A DNA stretch of 64,000 bases from Rhizobium sp. N324 (GCF_001664485.1 NZ_CP013630.1:3975501-4039500); one strand, 5' to 3'. Shown: positions 1 to 12,775, numbered from the stretch's first letter. Numbers and translations: made by a program. The notes: a model not told the origin generated them from the sequence alone.

Positions 1-25
1 GGTCGCACCAGCGCATCCCCCCAAT

Positions 26-56
26 AAAAAACTCCGCCGGAAAGGCGGAGCTTTGT
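26..56 (-). terminator. Rho-independent terminator of gltD
   Basis: A 7-bp perfect stem (CTCCGCC at 32-38 with GGCGGAG at 44-50, loop of 5) is followed on the minus strand by a run of T residues (26-31). It lies about 30 bp past the gltD stop codon, so it most likely ends the gltB-gltD transcription unit. Confidence 0.85.
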
Positions 57-81
57 CTCGGGAGTTTTGTGCGGCCAGCGG

Positions 82-1536
82 TCAGTTCGGCAGAACGCTC
101 GAACCCATCAATGCCTCGTCGATGGCGCGCGCCGCCTGGCGGCCTTCGCGGATCGCCCAGACCACCAGCGACTGGCCGCGGCGCACATCGCCCGCCGTCC
201 AGAACTTGTCGACCGATGTCTTGTAGTCGCGGTCGTTGGCGACGACATTGGTCGAGCCGCGCTTGTCAGTGTTGAGCGTCAGCTTTCCCTCGAGTTCCTT
301 CAGCACGCTTGTCGTGAACGGCCCGCGGAAACCGATGGCGATGAAGGCGAGATCGGCGCGGATGACGAATTCCGTGCCCGGAACCGGCCGCCGGCGCTCG
401 TCGACCTCGCAGCACTTGACACCGGTCAGCACCCCATCTTCGCCGACGAATTCGAGCGTCGCCACCTGGAACTCGCGCACGGCGCCTTCGGCCTGCGAGG
501 AGGAAGTGCGCATCTTCGTCGCCCAGAAGGGCCAGACGGCGAGCTTGTCTTCCTTCTCCGGCGGCTGCGGCCGGATGTCGAGCTGAGTGACCTTGACGGC
601 TCCCTGGCGGAACGCCGTGCCGACGCAGTCCGAAGCCGTGTCGCCGCCGCCGACGACGACGATATGCTTGGCCCCGGCAAGGATCGGGTCCGACGGCCAG
701 CCGACGCTGTCGATGTTCTCGCGCCCGACGCGGCGGTTCTGCTGCACCAGATAGGGCATGGCGTCATGCACGCCGGCAAGGTCCGTGCCGGGAATGCCCG
801 CTTCACGCGGAGTCTCGGAGCCGCCGCAATAGAGAACGGCATCGTGATCGGCGAGCAGCTGCTCGACCTTGACGTCGACGCCGACATTGACGCCGCAATG
901 GAAGGTGACGCCCTCGCCCTTCATCTGCTCGACGCGGCGATCGATGAAGTTCTTCTCCATCTTGAAATCGGGAATGCCGTAACGCAGCAGGCCGCCCGGC
1001 TTCGTCTCGCGTTCATAGACATGCACCTCGTGGCCGGCGCGGCCGAGCTGCTGGGCAGCCGCCATGCCGGCGGGACCGGAGCCGATCACCGCGACCTTCT
1101 TGCCGGTGTGGACGGTGGCCGGCTGCGGCCGGATGAAACCGAGTTCATAAGCCTTGTCGGCAATCGCCTGCTCGACCGTCTTGATGGCAACCGGCGCATC
1201 TTCGAGATTCAAAGTGCAGGCTTCCTCGCAAGGCGCCGGGCAGACGCGGCCGGTGAACTCCGGGAAGTTGTTGGTCGAATGCAGGTTCTGGATCGCCGCT
1301 TCCCAGTTGTTGTTGTAGACGAGGTCGTTCCAGTCGGGGATCTGGTTGTGCACAGGGCAACCGGTGGGGCCGTGACAGTAGGGGATGCCACAGTCCATGC
1401 AGCGCGCGGCCTGTTTCTGCACTTCCGGATCCGACATCGGGATCGTGAATTCGCGGAAATGGCGGATACGATCCGACGCCGGCTGGTACTTCGCCACCTG
1501 CCGGTCGATTTCCAGAAACCCTGTTACCTTACCCAT
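82..1536 (-). CDS. gltD: Glutamate synthase [NADPH] small (beta) subunit
   Basis: This is the beta subunit of GOGAT. It passes electrons from NADPH through FAD and iron-sulfur clusters to the alpha subunit, which makes two glutamates from glutamine and 2-oxoglutarate. The 484-residue protein has the N-terminal cysteine cluster CMDCGIPYC...GC (C46, C49, C54, C60), a second cluster VCPAPCEEAC near residue 100, an FAD dinucleotide fold (GSGPAG near 150) and an NADPH-binding GGGDTASDC near 290. I start at the ATG giving MGKVTGFLEI, which matches the usual GltD N-terminus and length. An in-frame ATG at 1674 would add 46 residues unlike the family. It lies 226 bp downstream of gltB on the same strand and is probably cotranscribed. 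Confidence 0.96.
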   Translation of the reverse strand: MGKVTGFLEIDRQVAKYQPASDRIRHFREFTIPMSDPEVQKQAARCMDCGIPYCHGPTGCPVHNQIPDWNDLVYNNNWEAAIQNLHSTNNFPEFTGRVCPAPCEEACTLNLEDAPVAIKTVEQAIADKAYELGFIRPQPATVHTGKKVAVIGSGPAGMAAAQQLGRAGHEVHVYERETKPGGLLRYGIPDFKMEKNFIDRRVEQMKGEGVTFHCGVNVGVDVKVEQLLADHDAVLYCGGSETPREAGIPGTDLAGVHDAMPYLVQQNRRVGRENIDSVGWPSDPILAGAKHIVVVGGGDTASDCVGTAFRQGAVKVTQLDIRPQPPEKEDKLAVWPFWATKMRTSSSQAEGAVREFQVATLEFVGEDGVLTGVKCCEVDERRRPVPGTEFVIRADLAFIAIGFRGPFTTSVLKELEGKLTLNTDKRGSTNVVANDRDYKTSVDKFWTAGDVRRGQSLVVWAIREGRQAARAIDEALMGSSVLPN

Positions 1537-1685
1537 CTCTTCGTCCCTTACCCTCATGACCGCCTCATCCGCGGCCAATTGTCTGTCGTCAGTCCCGGCA
1601 TTCCGGGCGGGTTGCTTCTCTTGACCGTCATTGGAACATATCCCCTGAAACTTCCGGGCGATCTCGACGGCCATCGGCCGCCGGC

Positions 1686-1752
1686 ATGATCGTCACGGAT
1701 CATCGAGACGTTTCCGATATTCGCCACCTGCAATCAGCCCGTGGCGAATATC
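1686..1752 (-). other. Hairpins between gltB and gltD
   Basis: A perfect 12-bp inverted repeat (GATATTCGCCAC at 1716-1727 and GTGGCGAATATC at 1741-1752, 13-nt loop) starts 10 bp after the gltB stop. A weaker 6-bp repeat (ATGATC/GATCAT, 1686-1703) follows it. No T-run follows on the minus strand, so it is not a standard terminator. It could stabilise the gltB mRNA end or lower gltD expression relative to gltB; both ideas are inference. Confidence 0.6.
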
Positions 1753-1762
1753 CCGGTGCAAA

Positions 1763-6487
<4,725 letters not shown>

Positions 6488-7028
6488 CTTTCCTCCTGTC
6501 GAAGCCCGCGGGGCCGCGGGCGGTTTTTCGTCGCGCGCCGCAACCCGAAGATAGGTTCGGCGCATGACAGCGCTGTTGCATTGTGAAGATCGGCCGCAGA
6601 CATCTGCTTATAAGGAAAGCAAACCGTCGCGTTCCGCGCCTGCCATTCGCCTCCGCGCGCCACCCGTCCTGGGGCTTGGCGCTCGAAAGAACTATAGCGT
6701 GAAAGCCCGCCTGTTCCAGGGCTTTTGGCGCCTCTTCGGCCGCAAGTGCCAAAATAGGACAGCAACACTGTCCTAATTCATCTGCTCTATGCCAGAAAGC
6801 ATTTGGCTTCGCAAGAGCGCCATGTCGAAAATCGTCATTTTGCGAAGGAAGATTACCAAATAAGTCGCAATCGCGAAATAAAATTACGTCAACACGGCTT
6901 ATTTTATTTATTGATTGCGCCGTTCGCTTTTCGTGATGGATTATCGGCAATAGCCTTGATCCCGTGAAGGATTGACGTAATCTCCGCTGCGAACCTCCCA
7001 ATCTGTTTCACTCCCCACGGTCTCCGCT
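6488..7028. promoter_or_regulatory. Divergent gltB / ltaE control region
   Basis: These 541 bp contain no convincing gene. They hold the start region of gltB (minus) and of the threonine aldolase gene (plus). The part from 6750 to 6960 is clearly more AT-rich than its surroundings. It includes an 8-bp dyad (6755-6775), described separately, and a pair of perfect inverted 10-mers, ATTACGTCAA at 6883-6892 and TTGACGTAAT at 6972-6981. A CTATAG on the minus strand near 6691-6696 could be a -10 for gltB, but I see no good -35 for it. Short open frames here lack ribosome sites and look random. Confidence 0.5.
6755..6775. promoter_or_regulatory. Candidate operator upstream of gltB
   Basis: A perfect 8-bp dyad, TAGGACAG-N5-CTGTCCTA, lies about 270 bp upstream of the gltB start in the AT-rich part of the divergent region. 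Its size and symmetry fit a dimeric regulator site. GOGAT genes are commonly controlled by Lrp/AsnC- or LysR-type proteins, but I cannot name the binding protein from sequence alone. Confidence 0.5.
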
Positions 7029-8081
7029 ATGTTCTTTGCATCCGACAATTGGGCCGGCGCCCACAGATCCATTGCCGAACGCCTGCTGGCGGAGTCGGCT
7101 GGTTTTGCCCCGGCCTATGGCGCCGGCGATCTTGACAAAAAAGTCGAGGCCCGCTTCTGCGAGATCTTCGAACGCGAGGTTTCCGTCTTCTTCGTCGCCA
7201 CCGGCACGGCCGCCAATTCCCTGTCGCTGGCAAGCGTCCAACGCCCTGGCGGCATTACTTTCTGCCATTCCGAGGCGCATGTGATCGAGGATGAATGCGG
7301 CGCGCCGGAGTTCTTCTCCGGCTCCGCCCGCCTCGTCGCCGTCGACGGCGAGGCCGGCAAGATCGATCCGGCGAAACTTTCGGCGAAGATCGCAAACTTT
7401 CCCGAGGACGCCCTCCGTCACGGACGCGCCAGCGCGGTGACCATCACCCAGACAACCGAGATCGGCACCGTCTATTCCCTGCCGGAAATCGGCGAGATCG
7501 CCGCCATCGCCGGAAAGCGCAACTTGCCGCTCCATATGGACGGCGCCCGCTTCGCCAACGCGCTGGTCGCCCTTGGTGCTACACCGGCCGAAATGACCTG
7601 GAAACGCGGCGTCGACATGCTGTCCTTCGGCGGCACCAAGAACGGCTGCTGGTGTGCTGAGGCGATCGTTTTTTTCGATCCGGAGCGGGCGCGCGACATG
7701 CCCTTCATCCGCAAGCGCGCCGCCCAACTCTTTTCCAAATCGCGTTTCATCGCCGCCCAGTTCGATGCCTATTTCGAAAACGGCCTCTGGCTCGATCTTG
7801 CCCGCCACGCAAACGGCATGGCGGACCGCATGCGCGCCGGCATCGGCGCCAGCAACGCCGCCCGCCTTGCCTGGCCGACCGCTTCCAACGAAGTCTTTGC
7901 CGTGGTCAGCAAACATGCGGCAAAAACCGCCGAGGAAAGAGGCGCTAAATTCTACGAATGGCCGGTGCCGGCGGCAGCGCCCGAACTGGTGTCCAAAAAC
8001 GAAATCCTGATCCGGCTCGTCACCAGCTTCGCGACGACGGAAGCGGATGTGGATGGTTTCCTGAAGTGCCTGGCTTCCTGA
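7029..8081 (+). CDS. ltaE: Low-specificity L-threonine aldolase
   Basis: A PLP-dependent fold type I aldolase that splits threonine or allo-threonine to glycine and acetaldehyde. The 350-residue protein shows the aldolase hallmarks: SDNWAGAH at the N-terminus, ATGTAANSL (about 57-66), HMDGAR with the PLP-contacting Asp171, and the Schiff-base Lys204 in SFGGTKNG. Length is normal. The ATG at 7029 is the first in frame and follows a weak purine stretch. It is convergent with the LysR gene, 13 bp away, and divergent from gltB. A beta-eliminating lyase of the same fold is the main alternative, but the motif set fits threonine aldolase best. Confidence 0.92.
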   Translation: MFFASDNWAGAHRSIAERLLAESAGFAPAYGAGDLDKKVEARFCEIFEREVSVFFVATGTAANSLSLASVQRPGGITFCHSEAHVIEDECGAPEFFSGSARLVAVDGEAGKIDPAKLSAKIANFPEDALRHGRASAVTITQTTEIGTVYSLPEIGEIAAIAGKRNLPLHMDGARFANALVALGATPAEMTWKRGVDMLSFGGTKNGCWCAEAIVFFDPERARDMPFIRKRAAQLFSKSRFIAAQFDAYFENGLWLDLARHANGMADRMRAGIGASNAARLAWPTASNEVFAVVSKHAAKTAEERGAKFYEWPVPAAAPELVSKNEILIRLVTSFATTEADVDGFLKCLAS

Positions 8082-8094
8082 CTACGGCAATCAC

Positions 8095-8949
8095 TCACGC
8101 CGACTTCAGCCGCCGCACCTTCTGCAGGATATCGTCCGACAGGGCGGCGACCAGCGCCTGGTCCGCCCCCTTGCGCGGCACCAGCACGAATTCCACTTCC
8201 TCCAGCAGCGGAAGTTTTGACGCGGCGATCTCCTTCAGCCCTGAAGGCGCCATGCTGCGCGGCTGCACCAGCACGCCCATCCCGGCCCGCGCAGCCGCGG
8301 TCAACCCGCTGAGACTCCCGCAGGTGCAGACGATCCGCCACGCCACACCATTTCGCGCCAGCGCTTCTAGGGCGATCGCCCGGGTGACGCTCGGCGGCGG
8401 AAAGGCGATCAGCGGCAAAGGTCCGGAGGCCAGCACACGCTCCGGATCGCGCGCCAGCCAGACGAGCGGCTCGCGATAGACCAGCTTTCCGCGGGCATCG
8501 CCGAGCCGGCGCTTGGCAAGCACCAGATCGATTTCGCCATTGTCCTGCATCTCGTAGAGCACGCCGGAGAGCGCCACCGTCAGCTCCAGGTCGACGGAAG
8601 GGTGCGAGCGAACGAAATCCTCCAGCACCGCCGGCAACTGGCTGGTGACGAAATCTTCCGACACGCCGAGCCGCAGGCTGCCGCGCAGGCTGTTGCTGCG
8701 AAACAACGACTGCACCTGCCCCTCGATCGAAAGCATGCTGCGCGCATGCGACAGTAGCGCCTCGCCATCGCCGGTCAGTATGACCTTATGCGTGTCCCGC
8801 GCCAGGAGCTTGCGCCCGAGTGCCGCCTCCAGCCGCTGGATGTGCTGACTGACGGTCGACTGGCCAAGGCCGAGGCTTTCGGCGGCGAGCGTAAAACTGC
8901 CCATCTGCTCGACAGCGACAAAACTGCGTAATTGTGAAAGATCCAGCAT
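8095..8949 (-). CDS. LysR-family transcriptional regulator
   Basis: A 284-residue LysR-type regulator. The N-terminal winged helix-turn-helix is plain (LRSFVAVEQMGSFTLAAE, then LGLGQSTVSQHIQRLEAALG, residues 7-45) and is followed by a periplasmic-binding-like effector domain. It is transcribed away from the transporter gene at 9042 with only 92 bp between starts. In this family that layout usually means it regulates the neighbour and itself. A perfect 13-bp palindrome in the gap is a likely operator. The effector is not known; an organic anion carried by the adjacent transporter is a reasonable guess. Confidence 0.93.
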   Translation of the reverse strand: MLDLSQLRSFVAVEQMGSFTLAAESLGLGQSTVSQHIQRLEAALGRKLLARDTHKVILTGDGEALLSHARSMLSIEGQVQSLFRSNSLRGSLRLGVSEDFVTSQLPAVLEDFVRSHPSVDLELTVALSGVLYEMQDNGEIDLVLAKRRLGDARGKLVYREPLVWLARDPERVLASGPLPLIAFPPPSVTRAIALEALARNGVAWRIVCTCGSLSGLTAAARAGMGVLVQPRSMAPSGLKEIAASKLPLLEEVEFVLVPRKGADQALVAALSDDILQKVRRLKSA

Positions 8950-8965
8950 TTTAATCCAGTTTCTT

Positions 8966-8978
8966 AATAACTGTTATT
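8966..8978. promoter_or_regulatory. Palindrome between LysR gene and transporter
   Basis: AATAACTGTTATT is a perfect 13-bp palindrome, 17 bp upstream of the LysR start and 63 bp upstream of the divergent transporter start. It fits a LysR recognition site (T-N11-A type inverted repeat), but binding is inferred from position and symmetry only. Confidence 0.5.
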
Positions 8979-9041
8979 CCTTGCATCGTGGATCATAATG
9001 GAAGACAAAACAATTCAAATTTATCAAGCCGCGAGATCGCC

Positions 9042-10046
9042 ATGCGCCGCCTTCTGCCCGATACCTTCACGACCCTGCTGGTCTGCACCGTCATTCTCGC
9101 CTCGCTGCTGCCGGCGAGCGGCGCATTCGCAGGTTATTTCGGCATCGCCACCGATCTTGCCATCGCGCTGCTGTTCTTCCTGCATGGCGCCCGCCTCTCG
9201 CGCGACGTCGTGATTGCAGGCCTGCTGCACTGGCGCCTGCATCTCGCCATCCTGCTGACGACCTTCGGCATCTTCCCGCTACTTGGTCTCGGCCTCGGCT
9301 TCATCCCCGACACGATCCTGCCGCAGCCGCTCTATCTCGGCATTCTCTTCCTCTGCGTGCTGCCGTCGACGGTGCAGTCGTCGATCGCCTTCACCTCGAT
9401 GGCCGGCGGCAATGTGCCTGCCGCCATCTGCTCGGCCTCGGCCTCCAACATCTTCGGCATGTTCCTGACGCCGCTGCTCGTCGGCCTGCTGTTTTCCGTC
9501 GGCGGCCATGGCGGCTTCTCCTTCGACGCGCTGCAGCAGATCCTGCTGCAACTGCTCGCCCCCTTCATCGTCGGCCAGATCCTGCAGCCCTGGATCGGCG
9601 ACTGGATCCGCGCCAAGAAGAAAATCCTCATGCCTGTCGATCGCGGCTCGATCCTGATGGTGGTCTATCTCGCCTTCTCGACGGCGGTCGTCGAGGGACT
9701 GTGGCACACCTTCTCGCTCGCCGATATCGCCGTCGTCATCGTCGCCGATATGCTTCTTCTGGGCATCGTGCTGGTGTTGACCATGTTCGGCAGCCGCTGG
9801 CTCGGCTTCGGCAAGGCCGACGAGATCACCATCACTTTCTGCGGCTCGAAGAAGAGCCTTGCAAGCGGCGTGCCGATGGCAAACGTCATCTTCGCTGGCC
9901 AGTCGATCGGCGCCATCGTGCTGCCGCTGATGCTGTTCCACCAGATCCAGCTGATGGTCTGCGCCGTTATCGCCCAGAAATACGCCGCCACGGCGGCCCG
10001 CCGCGCAACCAAAAAGGAAATAGACGAAGCCGCCAGCCCGGCCTGA
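9042..10046 (+). CDS. Bile acid:sodium symporter family transporter (SBF-like)
   Basis: A 334-residue inner-membrane protein with about nine or ten hydrophobic helices. It begins MRRLLPDTFTTLLVCTVILASLLPA and contains family-type segments such as ALLFFLHGARLSRD, LCVLPSTVQSSIAFTSMAGGN (about 111-131) and FCGSKKSLASGVPMA (about 267-281). These match the SBF-like / YocS-like branch of the bile acid:Na+ symporter superfamily. The natural substrate in rhizobia is not bile acid and is unknown. The ATG at 9042 is chosen because the upstream in-frame ATG (8988) would add a polar 18-residue tail inside the divergent promoter region. The adjacent LysR gene is the likely regulator. Confidence 0.88.
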   Translation: MRRLLPDTFTTLLVCTVILASLLPASGAFAGYFGIATDLAIALLFFLHGARLSRDVVIAGLLHWRLHLAILLTTFGIFPLLGLGLGFIPDTILPQPLYLGILFLCVLPSTVQSSIAFTSMAGGNVPAAICSASASNIFGMFLTPLLVGLLFSVGGHGGFSFDALQQILLQLLAPFIVGQILQPWIGDWIRAKKKILMPVDRGSILMVVYLAFSTAVVEGLWHTFSLADIAVVIVADMLLLGIVLVLTMFGSRWLGFGKADEITITFCGSKKSLASGVPMANVIFAGQSIGAIVLPLMLFHQIQLMVCAVIAQKYAATAARRATKKEIDEAASPA

Positions 10047-10052
10047 GTCACA

Positions 10053-10086
10053 AACGGCGCCCCGATCGGAGCGCCGTTCATTTTTC
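10053..10086 (+). terminator. Terminator after SBF-like transporter
   Basis: An 8-bp GC-rich stem (AACGGCGC at 10053-10060 with GCGCCGTT at 10071-10078) is followed by CATTTTTCCC. It starts 6 bp after the transporter stop and faces the convergent hsp20 gene, so it may act in both directions. Confidence 0.75.
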
Positions 10087-10103
10087 CCGTTAAGGGAAAG
10101 TGA

Positions 10104-10574
10104 TCAGTCGTTGATGACCTGCGCCTCGATGGCCTTCGGAGCCTCGACCGGCTCTGCGGCAATCGTAATCTTCCGGGGCTTCATGGCCTCGGGAATGTTG
10201 CGCAGAAGGTCGATGTGCAGCAGGCCGTTCTTCAGCGAAGCGGCAGTCACCTCGACATGGTCGGCAAGCTGGAAGCGGCGCTCGAAGGCGCGCTTGGCAA
10301 TGCCGCGGTAGAGGAATTCGCCGCTCTCGGCAGGTTCCTCGCTCTTTTCACCTTTGACGGACAGGACATGGGCATGGGCTTCGATCGAAAGTTCGGTCTC
10401 GTCGAAACCGGCGACCGCCATGGTGATCCGGTAGGTATTGTCACCGGTGCGCTCGATATTATAGGGCGGATACGTCTGGGCCTGCTCCGGCTGGGCAAGG
10501 CTGTCGAGCATGGTGAAGAGCCGGTCGAAACCGACGGTCGAGCGATAAAGGGGAGAGAAGTCTACGTGACGCAT
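10104..10574 (-). CDS. Small heat-shock protein, Hsp20 / IbpA type
   Basis: An ATP-independent holdase chaperone of the alpha-crystallin family, 156 residues. The N-terminus MRHVDFSPLYRSTVGFDRLF is typical of rhizobial class A small heat-shock proteins. The alpha-crystallin domain follows (YPPYNIERTGDNTYRITMAVAGF to about residue 140), with the GLLHIDLLRNIPEA segment near its end. The ATG at 10574 has a clear AGGAGG 5 bp upstream. A longer in-frame start at 10772 would run through the leader and promoter and is rejected. The leader resembles a ROSE thermometer and a heat-shock-type promoter lies upstream; both are listed separately. Confidence 0.94.
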   Translation of the reverse strand: MRHVDFSPLYRSTVGFDRLFTMLDSLAQPEQAQTYPPYNIERTGDNTYRITMAVAGFDETELSIEAHAHVLSVKGEKSEEPAESGEFLYRGIAKRAFERRFQLADHVEVTAASLKNGLLHIDLLRNIPEAMKPRKITIAAEPVEAPKAIEAQVIND

Positions 10575-10673
10575 GATGTCCTCCTGTGGAAGCGACGTGT
10601 TGCGATAAAATGCCCCTGAAACCCCATCTTTGGCGGCCTCGGGACGGTTGCGCGGGCCCTCTTCGGCACCCGC
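10575..10673 (-). promoter_or_regulatory. Candidate ROSE-type RNA thermometer (hsp20 leader)
   Basis: The roughly 95-nt minus-strand leader can form several hairpins (for example GCGGG with CCCGC, and AAGATG with CATTTT). Its last one masks the ribosome site: UCGCUUCC pairs with GGAGGA around a short CACA loop, leaving one unpaired G. ROSE elements are defined by a UYGCU sequence pairing with the Shine-Dalgarno in just this way, and UCGCU fits. ROSE elements are established for rhizobial small heat-shock genes. The fold was done by eye; no covariance model was run. Confidence 0.6.
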
Positions 10674-10680
10674 AGCAAGG

Positions 10681-10709
10681 AGATGGTGATGGGATTTGAC
10701 GAGTTCAAG
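10681..10709 (-). promoter_or_regulatory. Candidate RpoH (sigma-32) promoter of hsp20
   Basis: On the minus strand CTTGAA (10704-10709) is separated by 17 bp from CCATCT (10681-10686), close to alphaproteobacterial RpoH promoters. It would start transcription near 10673, giving a leader of about 95-100 nt that matches the proposed RNA thermometer. Confidence 0.5.
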
Positions 10710-10999
10710 ACCCTTCCGAAATCGCCCGACCGGGCCCGTGAACCCCGCATGAACGGCCGGTTCGGAGGGCATTCACACGCATCCGCCTAGAGATTGCAGC
10801 GTCGGGTGAATCTGGTCCCGATGGCTGAAGTGCATCGTCCCTTCTTCTTCAGCCTCAAACTCGGCCGGCTGTGAGCACCCTCATGCTCCTGCCGGCCCTT
10901 TTCGTTGCTTTACAGCCTTGCAGGGTCGCCGCTTTCCAAGCCGGATGCCATGCGCTATCCCTGATGCGAAGCAGTCAGCAGCGGTGCATTGGCAAAGTC

Positions 11000-11974
11000 A
11001 TGGATCAGGTTCTCTATTCGACGCCCGACAATCCCGCCCCGGAAAACCGCACGGAAGGGTTCTTCGAAACTCATGACGGCCACCGGCTGCGCTACGCCGT
11101 TTTCCGCTCAGGCGCCCAGGTCGCCAAGGGCACGGTGGTCATCCTGCATGGCCGCAACGAATATATCGAGAAATATTTCGAGACGATCCGCGACCTGACG
11201 GCCAAAGGCCTCTGGGTCGCCACCTTCGATATGCGCGGCCAGGGCGGTTCTGGACGGCTCCTGAAGCGCCGCAACCACGGCCACATCCGCCGCTTCGTCG
11301 ATTACGAGCGTGATCTCGACACCTTCCTCGAAAAGGTGGTGCTGCCGGATACCCGCCTGCCCTTCTACCTGCTCGCCCACTCCACCGGCGGGCTGATCGC
11401 GCTCTCGGCCGCGCCCTATCTTACCACCCGTATCGATCGCATGGTGCTGTCGGCGCCCTTCATTGGCCTGACCGGCCAGTCGGCCTCGCCCCGCGTCATC
11501 CGCACCCTGGCCGGCACGTTGACCGCAATCGGACTTGGTTCCTTGCCGCTGACCTCGAAACTGAAGGAGCCGGATTTCCGCGACAACCCGCTGACCTCGG
11601 ACGAAACCCGCTTCGAGCGCAATGTCGCGATGATGGAAGCCCATCCGGAGCTGACGCTCGGGCCGCCGACGGCCCGCTGGCTGACCGAGGCTTTTCGCAC
11701 GATGGACCGGGTCACGTCGCCCTACCATCTCTTCTCGATCACCATCCCGACCATCGTCATCGCCCCGACGCGTGACGGCGTTGTGCCCTACACGGCGCAG
11801 GAGCGGCTCTCGCGTTATTTCCGCGCCGGCCAGCTGGTGCCGATCAACGGCGCCCGCCACGAGATCTTCCAGGAACGGGATACCTATCGCGCCGCCGCCC
11901 TTGCCGCCTTCCACGCCTTCATTCCCGGCAGCGACGCCGAAGAAAACCAGGACGTCGCCGCCCTCGGCACCTGA
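11000..11974 (+). CDS. Alpha/beta hydrolase, lysophospholipase (PldB-like)
   Basis: A 324-residue serine hydrolase of the monoacylglycerol lipase / lysophospholipase L2 group. Visible are the oxyanion-hole region VVILHGRNEY (about 46-55), FDMRGQGGSGR (about 76-86), the nucleophile Ser128 in LLAHSTGG, an acidic residue in PTRDGVVPY and the His in GARHEIF near the C-terminus, so the triad appears complete. No signal peptide is evident, which suggests a cytoplasmic enzyme acting on lysophospholipids or monoacylglycerols. I chose the ATG at 11000 because the family's N-terminus begins just after it. An in-frame ATG at 10871 would add 43 residues resembling intergenic DNA. True substrate unknown. 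Confidence 0.85.
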   Translation: MDQVLYSTPDNPAPENRTEGFFETHDGHRLRYAVFRSGAQVAKGTVVILHGRNEYIEKYFETIRDLTAKGLWVATFDMRGQGGSGRLLKRRNHGHIRRFVDYERDLDTFLEKVVLPDTRLPFYLLAHSTGGLIALSAAPYLTTRIDRMVLSAPFIGLTGQSASPRVIRTLAGTLTAIGLGSLPLTSKLKEPDFRDNPLTSDETRFERNVAMMEAHPELTLGPPTARWLTEAFRTMDRVTSPYHLFSITIPTIVIAPTRDGVVPYTAQERLSRYFRAGQLVPINGARHEIFQERDTYRAAALAAFHAFIPGSDAEENQDVAALGT

Positions 11975-11975
11975 G

Positions 11976-11997
11976 CCGGATCAGCGAAGCTGACCGG
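11976..11997. terminator. Hairpin between convergent hydrolase and hisN genes
   Basis: CCGG(A)TCAGC pairs with GCTGACCGG around a GAA loop, giving a 9-bp stem with one bulged A. It fills the 27-bp gap between two convergent stop codons. It lacks a T-run, so it may act only as a weak or bidirectional terminator. Confidence 0.35.
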
Positions 11998-12001
11998 AGG
12001 A

Positions 12002-12775
12002 TCAACGCTGCAGGATGGCGATCGCCTGATCGTAGACCGCCCGGCTGCCGGCGGCGATGATCGAGCCGCCGTTTTCGGGCCGTCCGCCGTCCCATGTGGT
12101 GATGATGCCGCCCGCCCCTTCGATGACGGGAATGATGCCGCCGACATCATAGGGCTTCAGGCTGTTTTCCACGACGAGATCGATATGGCCGGCGGCAAGT
12201 AGCGCATAGGCGTAGCAGTCGCAGCCGTAGCGGAAGAGCCGCACCTGGCTCTCGATCTCGCGGTATTTCTCCATCTCCGCGCCGGCGAAGAGATGCGGCG
12301 AGGTGGTGAATAAGATAGCGTTGGAAAGCCCGTCGCATGGGCGCGTCGCCAGCCGCCGCTCACCCTCCGGCCCGCTATAGATCGAGCCGTTCTGGTCGGC
12401 GAAATAGCGCTCGCCGGTAAAAGGCTGCTCGATCATGCCCATGATCGCCCGCCCTTCTTTCTGCAGGCCGATCAGCGTTCCCCACACCGGCAGGCCGGAG
12501 ATGAAGGCGCGCGTGCCGTCGATCGGATCGATCACCCAGACGTAGTCGCGGTCGAGCCCGACATTGCCGTGCTCCTCGCCGAGAATGCCGTGATCGGGAA
12601 AATTCTCCTCGATCAGCGCCCGGATGGCGAGTTCGGCCGCCCGGTCGCCCTCGGTCACCGGATCGAAACCGGAAGAAAGCTTGTTGGTGATATCGAGGCC
12701 GGAGCGGAAGCGCGACAGCGTCTCCGCCTTGGCGGCCTCCGCCAGACGGTTGAAGAACGAGCGATCAGGAAGCAT
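12002..12775 (-). CDS. hisN: Histidinol-phosphatase, inositol monophosphatase family
   Basis: A Mg2+-dependent phosphatase of 257 residues. The metal-binding motifs of the inositol monophosphatase fold are present: GEEHG (E67, E68) and WVIDPIDGTRAF (D83, D86), plus the C-terminal LKPYDVGGIIPVIEGAGG motif. The segment GTRAFISGLPVWGTLIGL is characteristic of HisN histidinol-phosphatases, which catalyse the step before histidinol dehydrogenase, and differs from SuhB-type inositol phosphatases. The start ATG at 12775 gives the usual length; the in-frame ATG at 12889 would add a non-conserved 38 residues. The MmgR-type sRNA gene lies just upstream on the opposite strand. Inositol monophosphatase remains a less likely alternative. 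Confidence 0.88.
   Translation of the reverse strand: MLPDRSFFNRLAEAAKAETLSRFRSGLDITNKLSSGFDPVTEGDRAAELAIRALIEENFPDHGILGEEHGNVGLDRDYVWVIDPIDGTRAFISGLPVWGTLIGLQKEGRAIMGMIEQPFTGERYFADQNGSIYSGPEGERRLATRPCDGLSNAILFTTSPHLFAGAEMEKYREIESQVRLFRYGCDCYAYALLAAGHIDLVVENSLKPYDVGGIIPVIEGAGGIITTWDGGRPENGGSIIAAGSRAVYDQAIAILQR

Noticed and set aside
67..1689. 540-codon open frame opposite gltD
   Set aside because: Shadow of gltD caused by high GC third positions; no family resemblance.
6721..6780. Sigma-54 promoter for gltB
   Set aside because: A TGGCAC is present on the minus strand but no TTGC at the required spacing.
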